Source: Acinetobacter soli
GTDB lineage: Bacteria > Pseudomonadota > Gammaproteobacteria > Pseudomonadales > Moraxellaceae
Length of the DNA: 64,000 nt
Assembly (NCBI RefSeq): GCF_000760595.1
Contig: NZ_BBNM01000008.1
Span: 62,001 to 126,000, forward strand
Reading direction: 5' to 3'
Shown one piece after another: positions 17,538-28,673 of this stretch. The notes beneath the pieces are model-generated. The model made no database searches. It worked only from the letters and a program-made list of their open reading frames with translations, and was not told the origin of the DNA. How positions within the stretch are numbered: the stretch's first letter is position 1; every line of letters starts with the position of its first letter. The position numbers and the translations under genes are program-made.

Positions 17538-19193
17538 TTAGGGAATCATCCACGGCACAATATACGCCTGTACCGTCACAATGATGCCCACAAAGATGGT
17601 AAATATGATGCTATGTTTTACCGTAAAACGGAACAAATCCGATTCTTTGCCCACTAAACCCACCGCAGCACAGGCAATCGCAATTGACTGAGGTGAAATC
17701 ATTTTGCCAGTCACGCCGCCACTGGTGTTGGCTGCTACCAGCAATACCTCAGGAATACCGATCTGCTGGGCGGTGGTGGCTTGTAATGCCGAAAACAAGG
17801 CATTCGATGAGGTATCCGAACCCGTTAAAAACACCCCTAACCAACCTAAAAATGGCGAGAAAAAGGTAAACGCATGGCCCGTATGCGATAAAGCAAGCGC
17901 CAAGGTGGCAGACAGTCCAGAATAGTTGGCAATAAATGCAAAAGCCAAGACCATCCCGATTGAATAGATCGGTACTTTTAGCTCATTTAAAGTTTCGCCA
18001 AAAGTCACCACAGCCTGCTTTGCATTCATTTTTAAGAAAATGATGGTGATCACTGCTGCAATAAAAATGGCCGTTCCGGTGGCAGAAAACCAGTCGAACT
18101 TATAAATTGCATCGTAGGGAGTATGCTCTGGCACAATCGGTGGAACTTTTTCGACCCATCGATGTAAGCCAGGTACTTCAATCTTGAAAATCCAGTGTTC
18201 CAATGCACCGCCTTTGGCAAACAATGCCTTAAATGGCTTGATGCTCCAGAGGGTGACCATGAGCGTCAGGATCATAAATGGCGACCACGCCTTGGCAATC
18301 TGACCTACGCGGTAATGTTGTACAGATTGAGGAGTAGTTTGAGTGTCTTCGGTCTGTTCGAATCTAAAAATATGCTTGGGTTGCCAGAATTTAAATAACA
18401 CCGTCAAACTGACTAACGATGCAATCGCAGCCGTAATGTCCGGTAGTTCAGGCCCCAAAAAGTTTGAGGTCAGATACTGCGCAATCGCAAATGCTCCACC
18501 GCCCACCAAAACCGCAGGCCATGTTTCTTTCACGCCACGCCAGCCATCCATAATTGCCATAATCCAAAACAGTACAATGATCACCAGAAAAGGCAGCTGA
18601 CGCCCCACCATCTGGCTGATTTCCATGGTATCGACCCCAGAAACCTGCCCTGCCACAATAATTGGAATTCCCATCGCGCCAAAAGCCACTGGTGCGGTAT
18701 TCACAATCAAACACAGGCCTGCGGCATAGAGCGGTTTAAACCCTAAACCCATCAGTAATGCCGCGGTAATGGCAACAGGGGCACCAAAGCCTGCTGCACC
18801 TTCTAAAAAGGTACCAAAGGCAAATCCGACCAACAGCATCTGAAGGCGCTGATCTGCGGTAATTGATAAAATACTGGAACGAATAATGTCGAACTGTCCG
18901 GTTTTGACCGAAACTTTATATAAAAATACCGCTCCCAGAATAATCCACGAGATCGGCCATAATCCGTAAAAAAAGCCATAAATCACTGCACCAAAAGCCA
19001 TTGCTGCTGGCATTTGGTAAAAAAACAATGCAATTAAAAGCGCCAGCACCACCGTAATGGTCCCCGCAACACTGCCTTTTAAACGCAATACGGCAAGTGC
19101 GATAAAAAAGAAAATAATCGGAATCAGCGCGACCAAACTGGATAGCCAGATATTATTTAGAGGGTCATAGGCTTGTTGCCAAACATGCAGCAT
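17538..19193 (-). CDS. lldP: L-lactate permease
   Basis: This protein of 551 residues, exactly the length of E. coli LldP, is a polytopic lactate/proton symporter of the LctP family. Long blocks such as [31 protein letters not shown] and [18 protein letters not shown] match the family. The second ATG (19191-19193) is preferred: AAGGAG sits 6 bp before it, while the ATG at 19197-19199 directly abuts that Shine-Dalgarno. It is first in lldP-lldR-lldD-dld and imports L- and D-lactate and probably glycolate. It marks the left conserved border of the capsule locus. Confidence 0.95.
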   Translation of the reverse strand: MLHVWQQAYDPLNNIWLSSLVALIPIIFFFIALAVLRLKGSVAGTITVVLALLIALFFYQMPAAMAFGAVIYGFFYGLWPISWIILGAVFLYKVSVKTGQFDIIRSSILSITADQRLQMLLVGFAFGTFLEGAAGFGAPVAITAALLMGLGFKPLYAAGLCLIVNTAPVAFGAMGIPIIVAGQVSGVDTMEISQMVGRQLPFLVIIVLFWIMAIMDGWRGVKETWPAVLVGGGAFAIAQYLTSNFLGPELPDITAAIASLVSLTVLFKFWQPKHIFRFEQTEDTQTTPQSVQHYRVGQIAKAWSPFMILTLMVTLWSIKPFKALFAKGGALEHWIFKIEVPGLHRWVEKVPPIVPEHTPYDAIYKFDWFSATGTAIFIAAVITIIFLKMNAKQAVVTFGETLNELKVPIYSIGMVLAFAFIANYSGLSATLALALSHTGHAFTFFSPFLGWLGVFLTGSDTSSNALFSALQATTAQQIGIPEVLLVAANTSGGVTGKMISPQSIAIACAAVGLVGKESDLFRFTVKHSIIFTIFVGIIVTVQAYIVPWMIP

Positions 19194-19266
19194 TTTCATC
19201 TCCTTGAAATGCCGAGAATCATTTTGTTTTCAGGAAAAATACTCCTGTAAACCAGTCAATACGTTT

Positions 19267-19285
19267 AAATTGGTCATACCAATTT
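19267..19285. promoter_or_regulatory. LldR-type operator O1, perfect palindrome
   Basis: AAATTGGTCATACCAATTT is a perfect 8+3+8 palindrome. It matches the TTGGT-N3-ACCAA pattern bound by LldR and related FadR-family proteins. It lies between the predicted transcription start and lldP, so binding here would block elongation or anchor a loop. Confidence 0.8.
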
Positions 19286-19326
19286 AGCTTTAAGCAAAAA
19301 TATGCCAGAGGATTTCTATTTTTTGC

Positions 19327-19355
19327 ATACTAAACTAGCTAAAATAGAATCTCAA
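19327..19355 (-). promoter_or_regulatory. Predicted lldP operon promoter between the two operators
   Basis: Reading the minus strand, TTGAGA (19350-19355) and TAGTAT (19327-19332) are 17 bp apart, a good sigma-70 arrangement. The boxes lie between the two operators, so a looped repressor would enclose the promoter, as described for E. coli lldPRD. Predicted from consensus only. Confidence 0.55.
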
Positions 19356-19371
19356 TGCTTATTTTTAATTT

Positions 19372-19390
19372 AAATTGGTCATACCAATAT
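19372..19390. promoter_or_regulatory. LldR-type operator O2
   Basis: AAATTGGTCATACCAATAT differs from O1 at a single base and is exactly 105 bp upstream, ten helical turns. It lies upstream of the predicted -35. The rest of the gap to the LysR-type gene at 19603 holds no gene or other clear signal. Confidence 0.78.
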
Positions 19391-19602
19391 GAACTAAAGG
19401 GCATCGCTTGTCTTCTTGGTCATTGCGAAACACTGATGTAGGCATGAGACCAAGCATCCATCTACACGACAACTCCAGACGCAGATTGGCTGAAAATCCT
19501 AATCGATTGATTGGGTTCAATGTTATGATGAACACATGAATACTTTGCAAAGAGCCGTCGGTTTTCCCTTCTTTTATTTTGAATGGTTAAGGACAACACA
19601 AC

Positions 19603-20502
19603 ATGTTTGATCTTGATAGCCGATTACTCAATATTTTTTATCATGTTTATAAATCCAAGAGTGTTTCGACGGCAGCCGATGCGATTGGTGTGAGTCAACC
19701 GACCATCAGCAATGGCTTGATCAAAATTCGCCAGCATTTCGGCGACCCGTTGTTTTTACGTGTGGGCAATGAAATGATTCCCACCGAATTGTCCAAGCAA
19801 ATTTTTCCGCTGATTAGTGAAGTGATCAACAAAGTTGAAAGTATTAATAATTTCAGTGTGAATTTCGATCCTTCCAAGTCGGATTTGCTGTATACCTTGG
19901 CCATGACCGATGTGTCGCATCTGGTGTTGTTGCCACAAATTACTCAGTTTTTAAATAAAAACGCACCGTTTATCCGGCTCAATGTCCGTCCGATTAGCTC
20001 AGAAACCAGCTATCAAATGGCAAACGGTGAAATCGATCTGGCCATTGGCTTTCTGCCTCAGCTCGAAGATGGTTTTTATCAACAGAAATTGTTTTCACAG
20101 CGTTATGTGGTGATTTCCCGTAAAAATCATCCACGCCTGCAAAGTGACCGCATCAGTATTGATGATTATATTCGTGAAATGCACATCGATATTGATGCTG
20201 GTGCTGGGCATTATCACATCGAAAATGAGCTGCAAAACAAAGGTTTAAGACGCAACGTACTCATTCGATTACCCAGTTATCTAGGCGTAGGGCTGGTGGT
20301 CCAGGAAACCGATGCGATTGCCACCGTACCGTATTATTTGAGTCAGGTCTTACTGGCACGCGGTAACCTGCAAATTTACGATGCACCGCTTGAGTTTCCC
20401 ACCTATAGCATCAAGCAGCACTGGCATATGTGTTGTCATCACAAAACCAGCCATCAATGGTTTCGTCAATCGTGCTATGAAATTTTCAAAACCATTGCTT
20501 AA
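19603..20502 (+). CDS. LysR-family transcriptional regulator
   Basis: This 299-residue protein has an N-terminal LysR helix-turn-helix (about residues 5-64, with SVSTAADAIGVSQPTISNGL). A periplasmic-binding-protein-like effector domain follows, with GEIDLAIGFLPQL and QRYVVISRKNHPRL. It is divergent from lldP, with about 400 bp between, and is followed by pgm on the same strand. Its target is unknown. The lactate operon already has LldR, so control of lld by this protein is possible but not shown. Composition and style resemble NodD/NahR-like members. Confidence 0.85.
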   Translation: MFDLDSRLLNIFYHVYKSKSVSTAADAIGVSQPTISNGLIKIRQHFGDPLFLRVGNEMIPTELSKQIFPLISEVINKVESINNFSVNFDPSKSDLLYTLAMTDVSHLVLLPQITQFLNKNAPFIRLNVRPISSETSYQMANGEIDLAIGFLPQLEDGFYQQKLFSQRYVVISRKNHPRLQSDRISIDDYIREMHIDIDAGAGHYHIENELQNKGLRRNVLIRLPSYLGVGLVVQETDAIATVPYYLSQVLLARGNLQIYDAPLEFPTYSIKQHWHMCCHHKTSHQWFRQSCYEIFKTIA

Positions 20503-20645
20503 ACATCAAATTGTGAATTCAAGCCGTTATATTTTGATGCAATTTACCGCGTCAGGCTTTTAACGATCTGGTTTAAACGATCATATTCTTTTCATGTGGC
20601 TTGGGTATAATGGGCGCACATAATTTTTTTAATATCTAATTCAAG

Positions 20646-22019
20646 ATGACAACACTCACCTGCTTTAAAGCCTACGATATTCGAGGCAAACTCGGTACAG
20701 AACTAAACGAAGAAATTGCTTACAAAATTGGCCGTGCCTATGGTCAGATTTATCAACCTAAAACTGTCGTGGTCGGATGTGATGTCCGTTTAAGCAGTGA
20801 AGACCTCAAACAAGCCACTATTCGCGGTTTAAACGATGCCGGTGTCAATGTACTTGATCTGGGGATGACCGGTACTGAAGAGGTCTACTTTGGCGCTTTT
20901 CATCTAGATGTTCAGGGTGGTATTGAAGTGACTGCAAGTCATAACCCGATGGACTACAACGGCATGAAGCTGGTGCGTGAAAATGCGCGCCCTATCAGTG
21001 CTGATACTGGTTTAAAAGAAATTCAGGCACTTGCTGAAAGCAATGAATTTCATGATGTTGCGGTCAAAGGCACCACACAAGCGTATAACATCTTGCCAGA
21101 ATTTATTCAGCACTTACTGACTTATATTGATACCAGCAAAATCCGCCCACTTAAATTGGTGGTCAATGCTGGTAACGGTGCGGCAGGCCACGTGATCGAT
21201 GCACTTGAGCAAGAATTTAAAAGCCTGAACGTGCCAGTTGAATTTATCAAGATTCATCATGAAGCTGATGGCAGCTTTCCAAATGGTATTCCGAACCCAT
21301 TACTGGTTGAAAACCGTGACAGCACGCGCAATGCAGTGATTGAACATCAGGCAGACATGGGGATTGCATGGGATGGCGATTTTGACCGCTGTTTCTTATT
21401 CGATGAAAAAGGCCAGTTTATCGAAGGCTACTATATTGTTGGCTTGCTTGCACAAGCATTCTTGTTGAAACAATCAGGGGAAAAAATTGTCCACGATCCA
21501 CGTTTGGTCTGGAACACCCTTGATATTGTCGATGCTCATGACGGCGTCACGGTTCAATCTAAATCGGGGCATGCATTTATTAAACAAGTGATGCGTGAAC
21601 ACAATGCTGTTTATGGCGGTGAGATGAGCGCGCATCATTACTTCCGTGATTTTGCTTACTGCGACAGCGGTATGATTCCTTGGTTATTGGTATTAACCTT
21701 ATTGTCTGAAACACAGCAATCGTTATCGACATTGGTTGAAAACATGATTGCCAAGTTTCCATGCAGTGGTGAAATCAACTTTAAAGTGGCCGATACCCAA
21801 GCCACCATTCAAAAACTATTTGATCACTACAATGATCAAAATCCCGAGATTGACCGTACCGACGGTGTGAGCCTAGACTTCGGAACATGGCGTATGAATG
21901 TCCGCGCCTCGAATACTGAGCCGCTATTGCGCCTGAATATCGAAAGTCGTGGTCATGATCAGGCAGCTCAACCGATTCAACAGTATGTCGATGAAGTTAC
22001 TGCACTGATTCAGGCCTAA
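20646..22019 (+). CDS. pgm: Phosphoglucomutase/phosphomannomutase
   Basis: This 457-residue alpha-D-phosphohexomutase has all four active-site loops: the phosphoserine loop [11 protein letters not shown] (about residue 97), the metal loop DGDFDR (about 241), the sugar-specificity loop GEMSAHHYF (about 322), and the C-terminal phosphate loop [10 protein letters not shown]. The loop GEMSAHHYF is of the PMM/PGM type, so it probably makes both glucose-1-phosphate and mannose-1-phosphate. That matters here because manC is present without an adjacent manB. It is the standard border gene of Acinetobacter capsule loci. A TATAAT at 20606-20611 may be its -10. Confidence 0.92.
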   Translation: MTTLTCFKAYDIRGKLGTELNEEIAYKIGRAYGQIYQPKTVVVGCDVRLSSEDLKQATIRGLNDAGVNVLDLGMTGTEEVYFGAFHLDVQGGIEVTASHNPMDYNGMKLVRENARPISADTGLKEIQALAESNEFHDVAVKGTTQAYNILPEFIQHLLTYIDTSKIRPLKLVVNAGNGAAGHVIDALEQEFKSLNVPVEFIKIHHEADGSFPNGIPNPLLVENRDSTRNAVIEHQADMGIAWDGDFDRCFLFDEKGQFIEGYYIVGLLAQAFLLKQSGEKIVHDPRLVWNTLDIVDAHDGVTVQSKSGHAFIKQVMREHNAVYGGEMSAHHYFRDFAYCDSGMIPWLLVLTLLSETQQSLSTLVENMIAKFPCSGEINFKVADTQATIQKLFDHYNDQNPEIDRTDGVSLDFGTWRMNVRASNTEPLLRLNIESRGHDQAAQPIQQYVDEVTALIQA

Positions 22020-22030
22020 GCCATATCCAC

Positions 22031-22061
22031 AAAAAAGGCGATTCCAAGAATCGCCTTTTTT
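22031..22061. terminator. Bidirectional terminator between pgm and pglL
   Basis: AAAAAAGGCGATTC (22031-22044) and GAATCGCCTTTTTT (22048-22061) are exact inverse repeats around a 3-nt loop. A and T runs lie on both sides, so it can serve both convergent genes. Confidence 0.93.
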
Positions 22062-22074
22062 TATTTCTCAAACA

Positions 22075-23733
22075 TTACTTTGCTTGCTTGAGCGCCGATG
22101 CATTGGCCTGCTCTAAATCATAGAGTGAGTAGTCTTTTTTATGCAAACGACTTAAATAGCCAATCTGCTCTATGGCCTTATCGACCTGTCCATTTGCCAG
22201 CAATAATTGCGCGTACTTTTGCATATTATAAGGTGTGGCTTTGTTGTAGACCATTTTTTCAATTTGATTCAGCTGTTGCAAACTCAACTGAGCCACCGGA
22301 CTTAATTTTAACCAGTCTAAACGCTGATCAAACTCGGTGAGAACCAAGATCTTGGCACTGCCCCAAATCTCAACATTGGGCGGCTGCTTTTTGATAATTC
22401 TGACACTATTGAGTTTATATAGGCTGTAATCGCGCCAGATCAGTGCCAGCAGAATAAAACCTGCAAGCCAAACCACACGGGTGATTCCACGCGGTAACGC
22501 GTACCATTTCTGATCGGGTGTCTGCGCTTGAATTAAGCCCATCAAGAAACCAACAGGCAATAAAAAATAAGCGTATTGCAGTGGATACTCCAACAAGGCA
22601 TGAATCAACACGGCTGCCACCATTAAACTGGCCACAATCGACTCGATACGCTTGCTATGATAATTCAGCCAAATCATCCACAGTGTGAAATACACTAAAA
22701 TGAGACCACCGAGTACTACACCATTCCAGACCAGAATATCCAGTACCACATTGTGCGAGCTATTAAACCAAACGTGAATTGTGTTGAATGGCATACTCGA
22801 CAGTTCAGCCAGGCTGGTCTGGTTCCATCCATACCCTGTCCACGGCTGCTGCTGAATGGCGTGCAGCATCTGTTCCCAGATGCCGATGCGTTCATGCCCA
22901 GCGCTGGCGCGCTGCATGATGCTTGAGGTCTTGACTACATCGGTCTGATTTAAACTCTGGATCCATCGGGTCAATCGCGGAAACGCCAGCCCCACAGCAA
23001 AAAATCCAACACCCCACAGCATGATCCAGCCACGGTTGATACGGGTTGGATAGCGCCAAGATTTATACGCCCAGTAACCCAGAAAAAATAGTCCGAATAC
23101 CCAAGCGGTACGTGACTGGCTTAAGGTAATAGCAAAAATGATTAAAGCTGCGACTGGCCAGAGATAACGCAGTTTCATGGCCTGCGTTTCTGCCAAATAC
23201 AAACATGCCAAAAGCCCCATAATCAGAAAAGTTGACATATTATTGGGCTGGGCAAAATTTGCATAAGGTCGATGGCTATAAAGCGTCATCACGCCCGGCA
23301 CATGGGCTTCTAAGTTCAGCCATTGCACACACGCAATCAGACTGGTGGTCAATGCAACGGCATAGAGTACATAACAACATTGGCGTAAGGTCTGCTGCTG
23401 ATCCGTATGGGTTAAGCTGAGGTTATACCCTAACAGCACTGCGTACCAAAACCCCAGTAAATATGCGGTGGAGAGAAGTGCAGCACTTAGATCGATGACT
23501 AAGCCAAAACCCCATTGTAACAATGGAATAAAGACAATCGGCAAGCCCAGCAACTGAATGCGTGGCAAGCGGAGCGGTTGTTTTAAAAAGACAGTGAGTA
23601 AGGTGAGCAAGGCAGCGAAACTGAGCATTTCACTGGCAAAAGTCAACCATGGATAGCTATGATCGGGCGAAAGCCAAGCGAGACTGATCAGAACGGCGGT
23701 CAGAAGAAACAGAACAAAGCGCATAATCGCCAC
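22075..23733 (-). CDS. pglL: PglL-type O-oligosaccharyltransferase (Wzy_C family)
   Basis: This 552-residue protein has about 12 membrane segments, a large periplasmic loop with NSSHNVVLDILVWNG (the catalytic-type His of Wzy_C/WaaL enzymes) and RPYANFAQPNNMSTFL earlier. The soluble C-terminal tail (about residues 430-552) matches the Wzy_C_2 region of PglL. PglL moves a lipid-linked glycan onto Ser/Thr of periplasmic proteins. Bacterial PglL, WaaL and Wzy share a fold; the FAQPN motif and Wzy_C_2 tail favour PglL. Its location between pgm and galE fits known Acinetobacter general O-glycosylation enzymes near the capsule locus. If so, it competes with or draws from the capsule precursor pool. 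Confidence 0.82.
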   Translation of the reverse strand: MAIMRFVLFLLTAVLISLAWLSPDHSYPWLTFASEMLSFAALLTLLTVFLKQPLRLPRIQLLGLPIVFIPLLQWGFGLVIDLSAALLSTAYLLGFWYAVLLGYNLSLTHTDQQQTLRQCCYVLYAVALTTSLIACVQWLNLEAHVPGVMTLYSHRPYANFAQPNNMSTFLIMGLLACLYLAETQAMKLRYLWPVAALIIFAITLSQSRTAWVFGLFFLGYWAYKSWRYPTRINRGWIMLWGVGFFAVGLAFPRLTRWIQSLNQTDVVKTSSIMQRASAGHERIGIWEQMLHAIQQQPWTGYGWNQTSLAELSSMPFNTIHVWFNSSHNVVLDILVWNGVVLGGLILVYFTLWMIWLNYHSKRIESIVASLMVAAVLIHALLEYPLQYAYFLLPVGFLMGLIQAQTPDQKWYALPRGITRVVWLAGFILLALIWRDYSLYKLNSVRIIKKQPPNVEIWGSAKILVLTEFDQRLDWLKLSPVAQLSLQQLNQIEKMVYNKATPYNMQKYAQLLLANGQVDKAIEQIGYLSRLHKKDYSLYDLEQANASALKQAK

Positions 23734-23769
23734 TACAAATTCGGATTGAGGCTATTATACACACGCCAT

Positions 23770-23797
23770 GAATGACCACCATCCTTCGGGGTCATTC
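23770..23797. terminator. Hairpin between galE and pglL
   Basis: GAATGACC (23770-23777) pairs with GGTCATTC (23790-23797). Neither strand has a proper T-run right after the stem, so this may only attenuate read-through from galE into pglL. Confidence 0.35.
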
Positions 23798-23822
23798 AAA
23801 AAGCTGAATTAAAAACGAAGAT

Positions 23823-24836
23823 TTAATAACCTTGAGGATTCTGTTTTTGCCAGTTCCAGCTGTCTTTAAGCATATCTTCAAGTGTGTATTTGGGTGCCCA
23901 GTCCAGTTCATTCATTGCACGCTGATTATCGGCGAACGATGTCGCCACATCACCTTCACGACGCGGTGCAAATTCAAATGCAATGGGCACGCCATTGACC
24001 TGTTCAAAGGTATTTTTCACCTCAAGCACTGAAGAGCCTTGCCCCGTTCCAATATTCCACGCGCGGCAACCTTGAGCATTCAAACGGTTATTGAGTGCAC
24101 ATAAATGCGCATTGGCCAGATCGACCACATGAATATAATCACGTACGCCTGTACCATCGGCCGTGTCATAATCCTGTCCAAAAATCGACAGTTTTTCACG
24201 TCGACCAACCGCCACTTGCGTGACATAAGGCATTAAATTGTTTGGAATCCCCTGCGGATCTTCACCAATACGGCCACTTGAGTGTGCGCCCACCGGATTA
24301 AAATACCGCAACAGAGCAATCGACCAACGAGCATCGGCCAATGCCAACTTTTGTAGCATTTGCTCAACAATCAATTTGGTATAGCCATAATTATTCGATG
24401 GCATGCCTGTTGGCATATCTTCGTTTAACGGCGAGCTATTGGCTTCATCATATACCGTTGCAGACGAGCTAAAGACCAGTTTAAATACACCTGCACGCGC
24501 CATAGCATCGACCAGGTGAATACTTCCAGCAATATTATTGTCAAAATAAGTCAGCGGAATTTGCTGGCTTTCACCGACGGCTTTGAGTCCAGCAAAATGA
24601 ATCACGGCGTCGATTTGAAACTGTTTAAACACCTGATCCAGCATTTGACTGTCTCGAATATCTCCTTCAACAAACTCCAGCGATTTTCCTGCGAGTGCTT
24701 CTACACGAACCAACGCTTCACGTGAGCTGTTAGACAGATTATCCAATACCACAACATCGTGATGCGCCTGAAGCAGCTCCACACAGGTATGCGAGCCAAT
24801 ATAGCCCGCACCACCCGTTACCAAAATTTTAGCCAT
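23823..24836 (-). CDS. galE: UDP-glucose 4-epimerase
   Basis: This 337-residue extended SDR enzyme has the NAD motif TGGAGYIGS (residues 7-15), the SSSATVYD serine block and the catalytic Tyr-x3-Lys in [12 protein letters not shown] (about 149-153). It interconverts UDP-glucose and UDP-galactose and possibly the N-acetyl forms. Its start overlaps the gpi stop by 8 bp. It ends the minus-strand run galU-ugd-gpi-galE, which supplies common sugar nucleotides to the locus. Confidence 0.95.
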   Translation of the reverse strand: MAKILVTGGAGYIGSHTCVELLQAHHDVVVLDNLSNSSREALVRVEALAGKSLEFVEGDIRDSQMLDQVFKQFQIDAVIHFAGLKAVGESQQIPLTYFDNNIAGSIHLVDAMARAGVFKLVFSSSATVYDEANSSPLNEDMPTGMPSNNYGYTKLIVEQMLQKLALADARWSIALLRYFNPVGAHSSGRIGEDPQGIPNNLMPYVTQVAVGRREKLSIFGQDYDTADGTGVRDYIHVVDLANAHLCALNNRLNAQGCRAWNIGTGQGSSVLEVKNTFEQVNGVPIAFEFAPRREGDVATSFADNQRAMNELDWAPKYTLEDMLKDSWNWQKQNPQGY

Positions 24837-26502
24837 CTGTTTTTTCCAATAAAAACTCGATCAACCCTTGTGTTGATGCATCCAAATGTGTGACTTCCGC
24901 TGTTTGCCCATTTAAAATCGGCAACAGTTCATTGGCAATTTCTTTGCCTTTTTCGACGCCCCATTGGTCAAATGGATTGATGTCCCAAATGACCGATTGT
25001 ACAAATACTTTGTGTTCATACAACGCAATCAATTTACCCATGGTTCGAGGTGACAGCTCTTTTAACAACATGGTGGTACTTGGCTGATTACCTTCATACT
25101 GTTTATAGGCAGGAAGCTGTTCGAGTTCTTCAGGATTAAGCACCTGATTACCAAATGCCAGTAAGCGTGATTGCGCCAGACAGTTCGATAGCGCCAGTAA
25201 GTGCTGATCAATCAGCGTATCGGCAGTTTTGGCATAGGTAAAGTGGTTGGCATTATAACGTTTGATCGGCGCAATAAAGTCACAGCTCACTGAATGCGTG
25301 CCCTGATGCAGTAACTGATAAAAGGCATGTTGCGCATTCGGTCCAACTTCACCCCATACAATTGGACAAGTGGTATGTTCTACTTTATGGCCATTACGCT
25401 GAGTGGATTTACCGTTCGATTCCATTTCCAGCTGTTGTAGGTACGAAGTAAAGTATTTCAGGCGACCATCATAGGGTAAAACAGCATGGGTATTTAGCTT
25501 GAGATAATTGGTATTCCATACCCCGATTAATCCCATCAAAACCGGAAGGTTTTGAGAAAATTCGGTGTTCTGAAAATGCTGATCAATATTATGCGCACCG
25601 TCGAGGAACGCTTTAAAACCCTCAACGCCAATAGTCAGCGCAATCGGTAGACCAATACATGACCATAATGAATAACGTCCTCCAACCCAATCCCACAGTA
25701 GGAGTTGCTTGTCTGGATGAATACCCCATTCGGTCATTTTTTCAGGTTTGGTCGATACCCCGATAAAGTGGCTATTGAGTACCGCTTTTTCACGCCCGAG
25801 TGCTTTTTCCAGCCATTTACGCGCCGTATGTGCATTGGAAAGTGTATCAATGGTTCCAAACGATTTGGATGAAACAATAAATAAGGTGGTTTCAGGACGT
25901 AGCTGGTGCAGCATATCGGAGAGCTGACTACCATCCATGGTGGAAACAAAACGAATATTGAGTGGTTTTGCAGTTTTGACTTTAAAGTCGGAGAGCGCAT
26001 GACTGACCATTAAAGGGCCAAGATCTGAACCACCAACCCCAATATTCACAACATCCTGAATGACTTCACCTGTTGCACCGCGGTACTGTCCTGCATGGAT
26101 TTTATTGACCAGATCATACATCCGGTCAAGCTGCTCACCCACTTGTGCAGCAAGCTCTGGGTAAGTTTTATCATTTTCAGGTAAACGTAATGCCCAATGC
26201 ATGGCTTCACGCTGCTCGGTATAATTGATTTTATTTTTTGAAAATAAGGTATCAATCCATTGCTTGAGCTGCTTTTCTTCAGCAAGCTCGACCAATGCAT
26301 CGAGAATCGACGCATTAATCCGTTGTTTACTAAAATCGAAGACCAGATCGTCACAGCCTACACAATACTTGGTAAAACGATCCTGTTCCATTTCAAACAA
26401 TTCATTTAAATGAACTGCTTCGTGCTGATCCATCAGCTGGGCAAGTTTTTGTTGAGGTGTTAACACTGTTTTCCTCGGAAAGTGCTCGATATTCTTATTC
26501 AT
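24829..26502 (-). CDS. gpi: Glucose-6-phosphate isomerase
   Basis: This 557-residue protein carries the two PGI signatures: [16 protein letters not shown] (about residue 268) and [16 protein letters not shown] near the C-terminus (about 506), which includes the substrate-binding Lys. It interconverts glucose-6-phosphate and fructose-6-phosphate, linking central carbon to both glucose- and mannose-type nucleotide sugars. It overlaps ugd by 4 bp and galE by 8 bp, so the run is translationally coupled. It is a constant member of the Acinetobacter capsule locus border. Confidence 0.96.
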   Translation of the reverse strand: MNKNIEHFPRKTVLTPQQKLAQLMDQHEAVHLNELFEMEQDRFTKYCVGCDDLVFDFSKQRINASILDALVELAEEKQLKQWIDTLFSKNKINYTEQREAMHWALRLPENDKTYPELAAQVGEQLDRMYDLVNKIHAGQYRGATGEVIQDVVNIGVGGSDLGPLMVSHALSDFKVKTAKPLNIRFVSTMDGSQLSDMLHQLRPETTLFIVSSKSFGTIDTLSNAHTARKWLEKALGREKAVLNSHFIGVSTKPEKMTEWGIHPDKQLLLWDWVGGRYSLWSCIGLPIALTIGVEGFKAFLDGAHNIDQHFQNTEFSQNLPVLMGLIGVWNTNYLKLNTHAVLPYDGRLKYFTSYLQQLEMESNGKSTQRNGHKVEHTTCPIVWGEVGPNAQHAFYQLLHQGTHSVSCDFIAPIKRYNANHFTYAKTADTLIDQHLLALSNCLAQSRLLAFGNQVLNPEELEQLPAYKQYEGNQPSTTMLLKELSPRTMGKLIALYEHKVFVQSVIWDINPFDQWGVEKGKEIANELLPILNGQTAEVTHLDASTQGLIEFLLEKTDG

Positions 26503-27776
26503 AATCGACCTATACCCTCATAGGCAAACCCTTGTTGTTTTGTGTAGACCGGATCGTAGACATTACGTCCATCTAAAATAAACGGGTGAGCCATCAATTG
26601 TTGAAGTTTTTTATAATTTAAACTGAGATATTGTTTCCAGACCGTCAACACGCAAAGCGCATGTGCACCACGGGCTGCTTCATATTGATCTTCACACAAA
26701 ATTAAATCGTCACGTTTTCCATATAGGCTCTGAATTACTTCCAGTGCTTGAGGATCGTGCAATTTTACAGTTGCACCTTGTGCCCACAAAGCCAATAACA
26801 TGCTATGAATAGGAGAATTATGAATATTAGAGGTATTCTCTTTAAACGCGGCACCCCAAATGGTAATCACTTTACCCTTTAGATCACAGTGATAATAATT
26901 CCAGAGTTTACGAAACAACACTTCTTTTTGTTGCTCATTGATCTCCCAAACCTGTTCCAGCAAGCGACTTCTCGCTCCACTGCCCGAAACCACGTTTGAT
27001 AACGTCAAAATGTCATGCGAGAAATTCTCGCCACCAAAACCAACACCAGCAGACAAATAGGCCGATCCAATCCGGGTATCTGCGCCCATACCCTCTTTTA
27101 CATTCGCAATATCAATGCCAAGCTTCTCAGCGACCATGGCTAGATCATTCATGTAACTGATACGAGTAGCTAACATGCCAGAAATACTCAGTTTGGTAAA
27201 TTCGGCATCTAAAATCGGCATAAACAAATATTGGTGATTGAAGCGAAAAAAAGGTCGTAGCATTTCATGCATAATCGTTTTGCTGTAATCGGACTCTACT
27301 CCGACAATCACATGCTTCACGCTCAATACGCTATTGATCGCATTACCTTCCTGAATCATATCGGGAAAATACACCCAATGATCTTTAGGAAGGTTTTGCT
27401 TGAGTTTTTCGGTACCATGTAAACCAAAAGTTGAACCATTGACCATCAAACGCGGATGAATAATCGGACGCGCATTAAGGCGCTGGGTCACCTCAAGGCC
27501 TTTTTCAAGTTCTGTTGGACTAAAGCAAAACAGGTAGGCCTCGATATCAAGCGGAATAGATGAGAATGAACAATCTTTTAAAAAACCGACTTGTCGTTGC
27601 TTGAGCAGCAGACGATTGACATCCTGCTCTTGGTAGGTCTGACAGACGAGTTGTTCTTCATGGCCGGTAAAATCATGATCGGTACACCAAAGGACTTCAT
27701 TTCCGCGCTCTGCAAGTAATGCAGCCATAACGCCAGCATGAAGTGTGGTCCCAAAAATTGCTATTTTCATTCTCAT
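26499..27776 (-). CDS. ugd: UDP-glucose 6-dehydrogenase
   Basis: This 425-residue member of the UDP-glucose/GDP-mannose dehydrogenase family starts [17 protein letters not shown] at its second methionine, the form typical of Acinetobacter Ugd. The C-terminal UDP-binding domain begins near residue 300 ([19 protein letters not shown]). The expected central GG-x-CFPKD cysteine motif is not obvious; the equivalent region reads [16 protein letters not shown], with no Cys. This is a divergent subfamily used in Acinetobacter loci, and UDP-glucuronate as product is inherited from family annotation. It lies 21 bp after galU and overlaps gpi by 4 bp. Starts at 27776 or 27770 are both possible. Confidence 0.85.
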   Translation of the reverse strand: MRMKIAIFGTTLHAGVMAALLAERGNEVLWCTDHDFTGHEEQLVCQTYQEQDVNRLLLKQRQVGFLKDCSFSSIPLDIEAYLFCFSPTELEKGLEVTQRLNARPIIHPRLMVNGSTFGLHGTEKLKQNLPKDHWVYFPDMIQEGNAINSVLSVKHVIVGVESDYSKTIMHEMLRPFFRFNHQYLFMPILDAEFTKLSISGMLATRISYMNDLAMVAEKLGIDIANVKEGMGADTRIGSAYLSAGVGFGGENFSHDILTLSNVVSGSGARSRLLEQVWEINEQQKEVLFRKLWNYYHCDLKGKVITIWGAAFKENTSNIHNSPIHSMLLALWAQGATVKLHDPQALEVIQSLYGKRDDLILCEDQYEAARGAHALCVLTVWKQYLSLNYKKLQQLMAHPFILDGRNVYDPVYTKQQGFAYEGIGRL

Positions 27777-27797
27777 CTACGCCGAAATTTCAAAATG

Positions 27798-28673
27798 TTA
27801 AATATCGAGCTCTTGTATCAGTTTTTTAAAGTCTTGCCCGAGCTGTGGGTGTTTTATACCATAATTGAGTACTGCTTTCAGATATCCTAATTTACTCCCG
27901 CAATCAAAAGTCTGACCTTGCATACGGTATGCTTCAACAGTTTCCACCTTTTGTAACAAGGCAATTGCATCGGTCAACTGAATTTCATTGCCTGCACCTT
28001 TAGGCGTTTGTTCTAACAATTGCATAATCTTTGCCGGTAAAACGTAACGCCCCACTACAGACAAATTTGATGGTGCAACATCTGGTTTTGGTTTTTCAAC
28101 AATTCCTTTCATTACTTCACTCTGGCCCTCTCGAGGTGCCTGAGCTACGTCAACAATGCCATATTGATCTACCAAATGATCAGGCACTGCTTCAACCATA
28201 ATTTGTGCCGCTTGAACTGCATCGAAACGTGCGATCATTTGCGCCAAATCATTTTGATTATTTTTTGCTTCTACCAAAACATCTGGCAGTAAAACTGCAA
28301 AATCATCTTCACCCACAATACTTTTGGCACATAATACGGCATGTCCAAGACCTAAAGGTTGTGGTTGACGAACGCTGACAATACTTACACCTTCAGGAAC
28401 AATATGACTAATTTCTGCCAACAAGTCATACTTTTTTTTCATCTCGAGCGTGGTTTCAAGCTCAAAGTTGCGATCGAAGTAATTTTCGATAGACGCTTTA
28501 GAGGAATGTGTCACTAAAATAATTTGCGTAATTCCAGCTTCAACTGCTTCGCGGACTACATATTCAATGGCAGGGCGGTCTACCACAGTCACCATTTCTT
28601 TGGGAATTGACTTACTTGCAGGTAAAAATCGAGTGCCTAGGCCTGCGACTGGAAGAATTGCTTTTTTGATCAT
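27798..28673 (-). CDS. galU: UTP-glucose-1-phosphate uridylyltransferase
   Basis: This 291-residue nucleotidyltransferase has the N-terminal LPVAGLGTRFLPASKSIPKEM signature (residues 7-27, with the catalytic Arg and Lys), GLGHAVLCAK (about 108) and GVSIVSVRQ. The C-terminal KPKPDVAPSNLSVVGRYVL is typical of GalU. It makes UDP-glucose for GalE and Ugd. It starts the galU-ugd-gpi-galE run and is divergent from the wbaP-type gene. No strong Shine-Dalgarno precedes the ATG. Confidence 0.96.
   Translation of the reverse strand: MIKKAILPVAGLGTRFLPASKSIPKEMVTVVDRPAIEYVVREAVEAGITQIILVTHSSKASIENYFDRNFELETTLEMKKKYDLLAEISHIVPEGVSIVSVRQPQPLGLGHAVLCAKSIVGEDDFAVLLPDVLVEAKNNQNDLAQMIARFDAVQAAQIMVEAVPDHLVDQYGIVDVAQAPREGQSEVMKGIVEKPKPDVAPSNLSVVGRYVLPAKIMQLLEQTPKGAGNEIQLTDAIALLQKVETVEAYRMQGQTFDCGSKLGYLKAVLNYGIKHPQLGQDFKKLIQELDI

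Noticed and set aside
23770..23797. Full-strength terminator between galE and pglL
   Set aside because: The stem is good but neither strand has a T-run right after it, so it is listed only as a weak hairpin.
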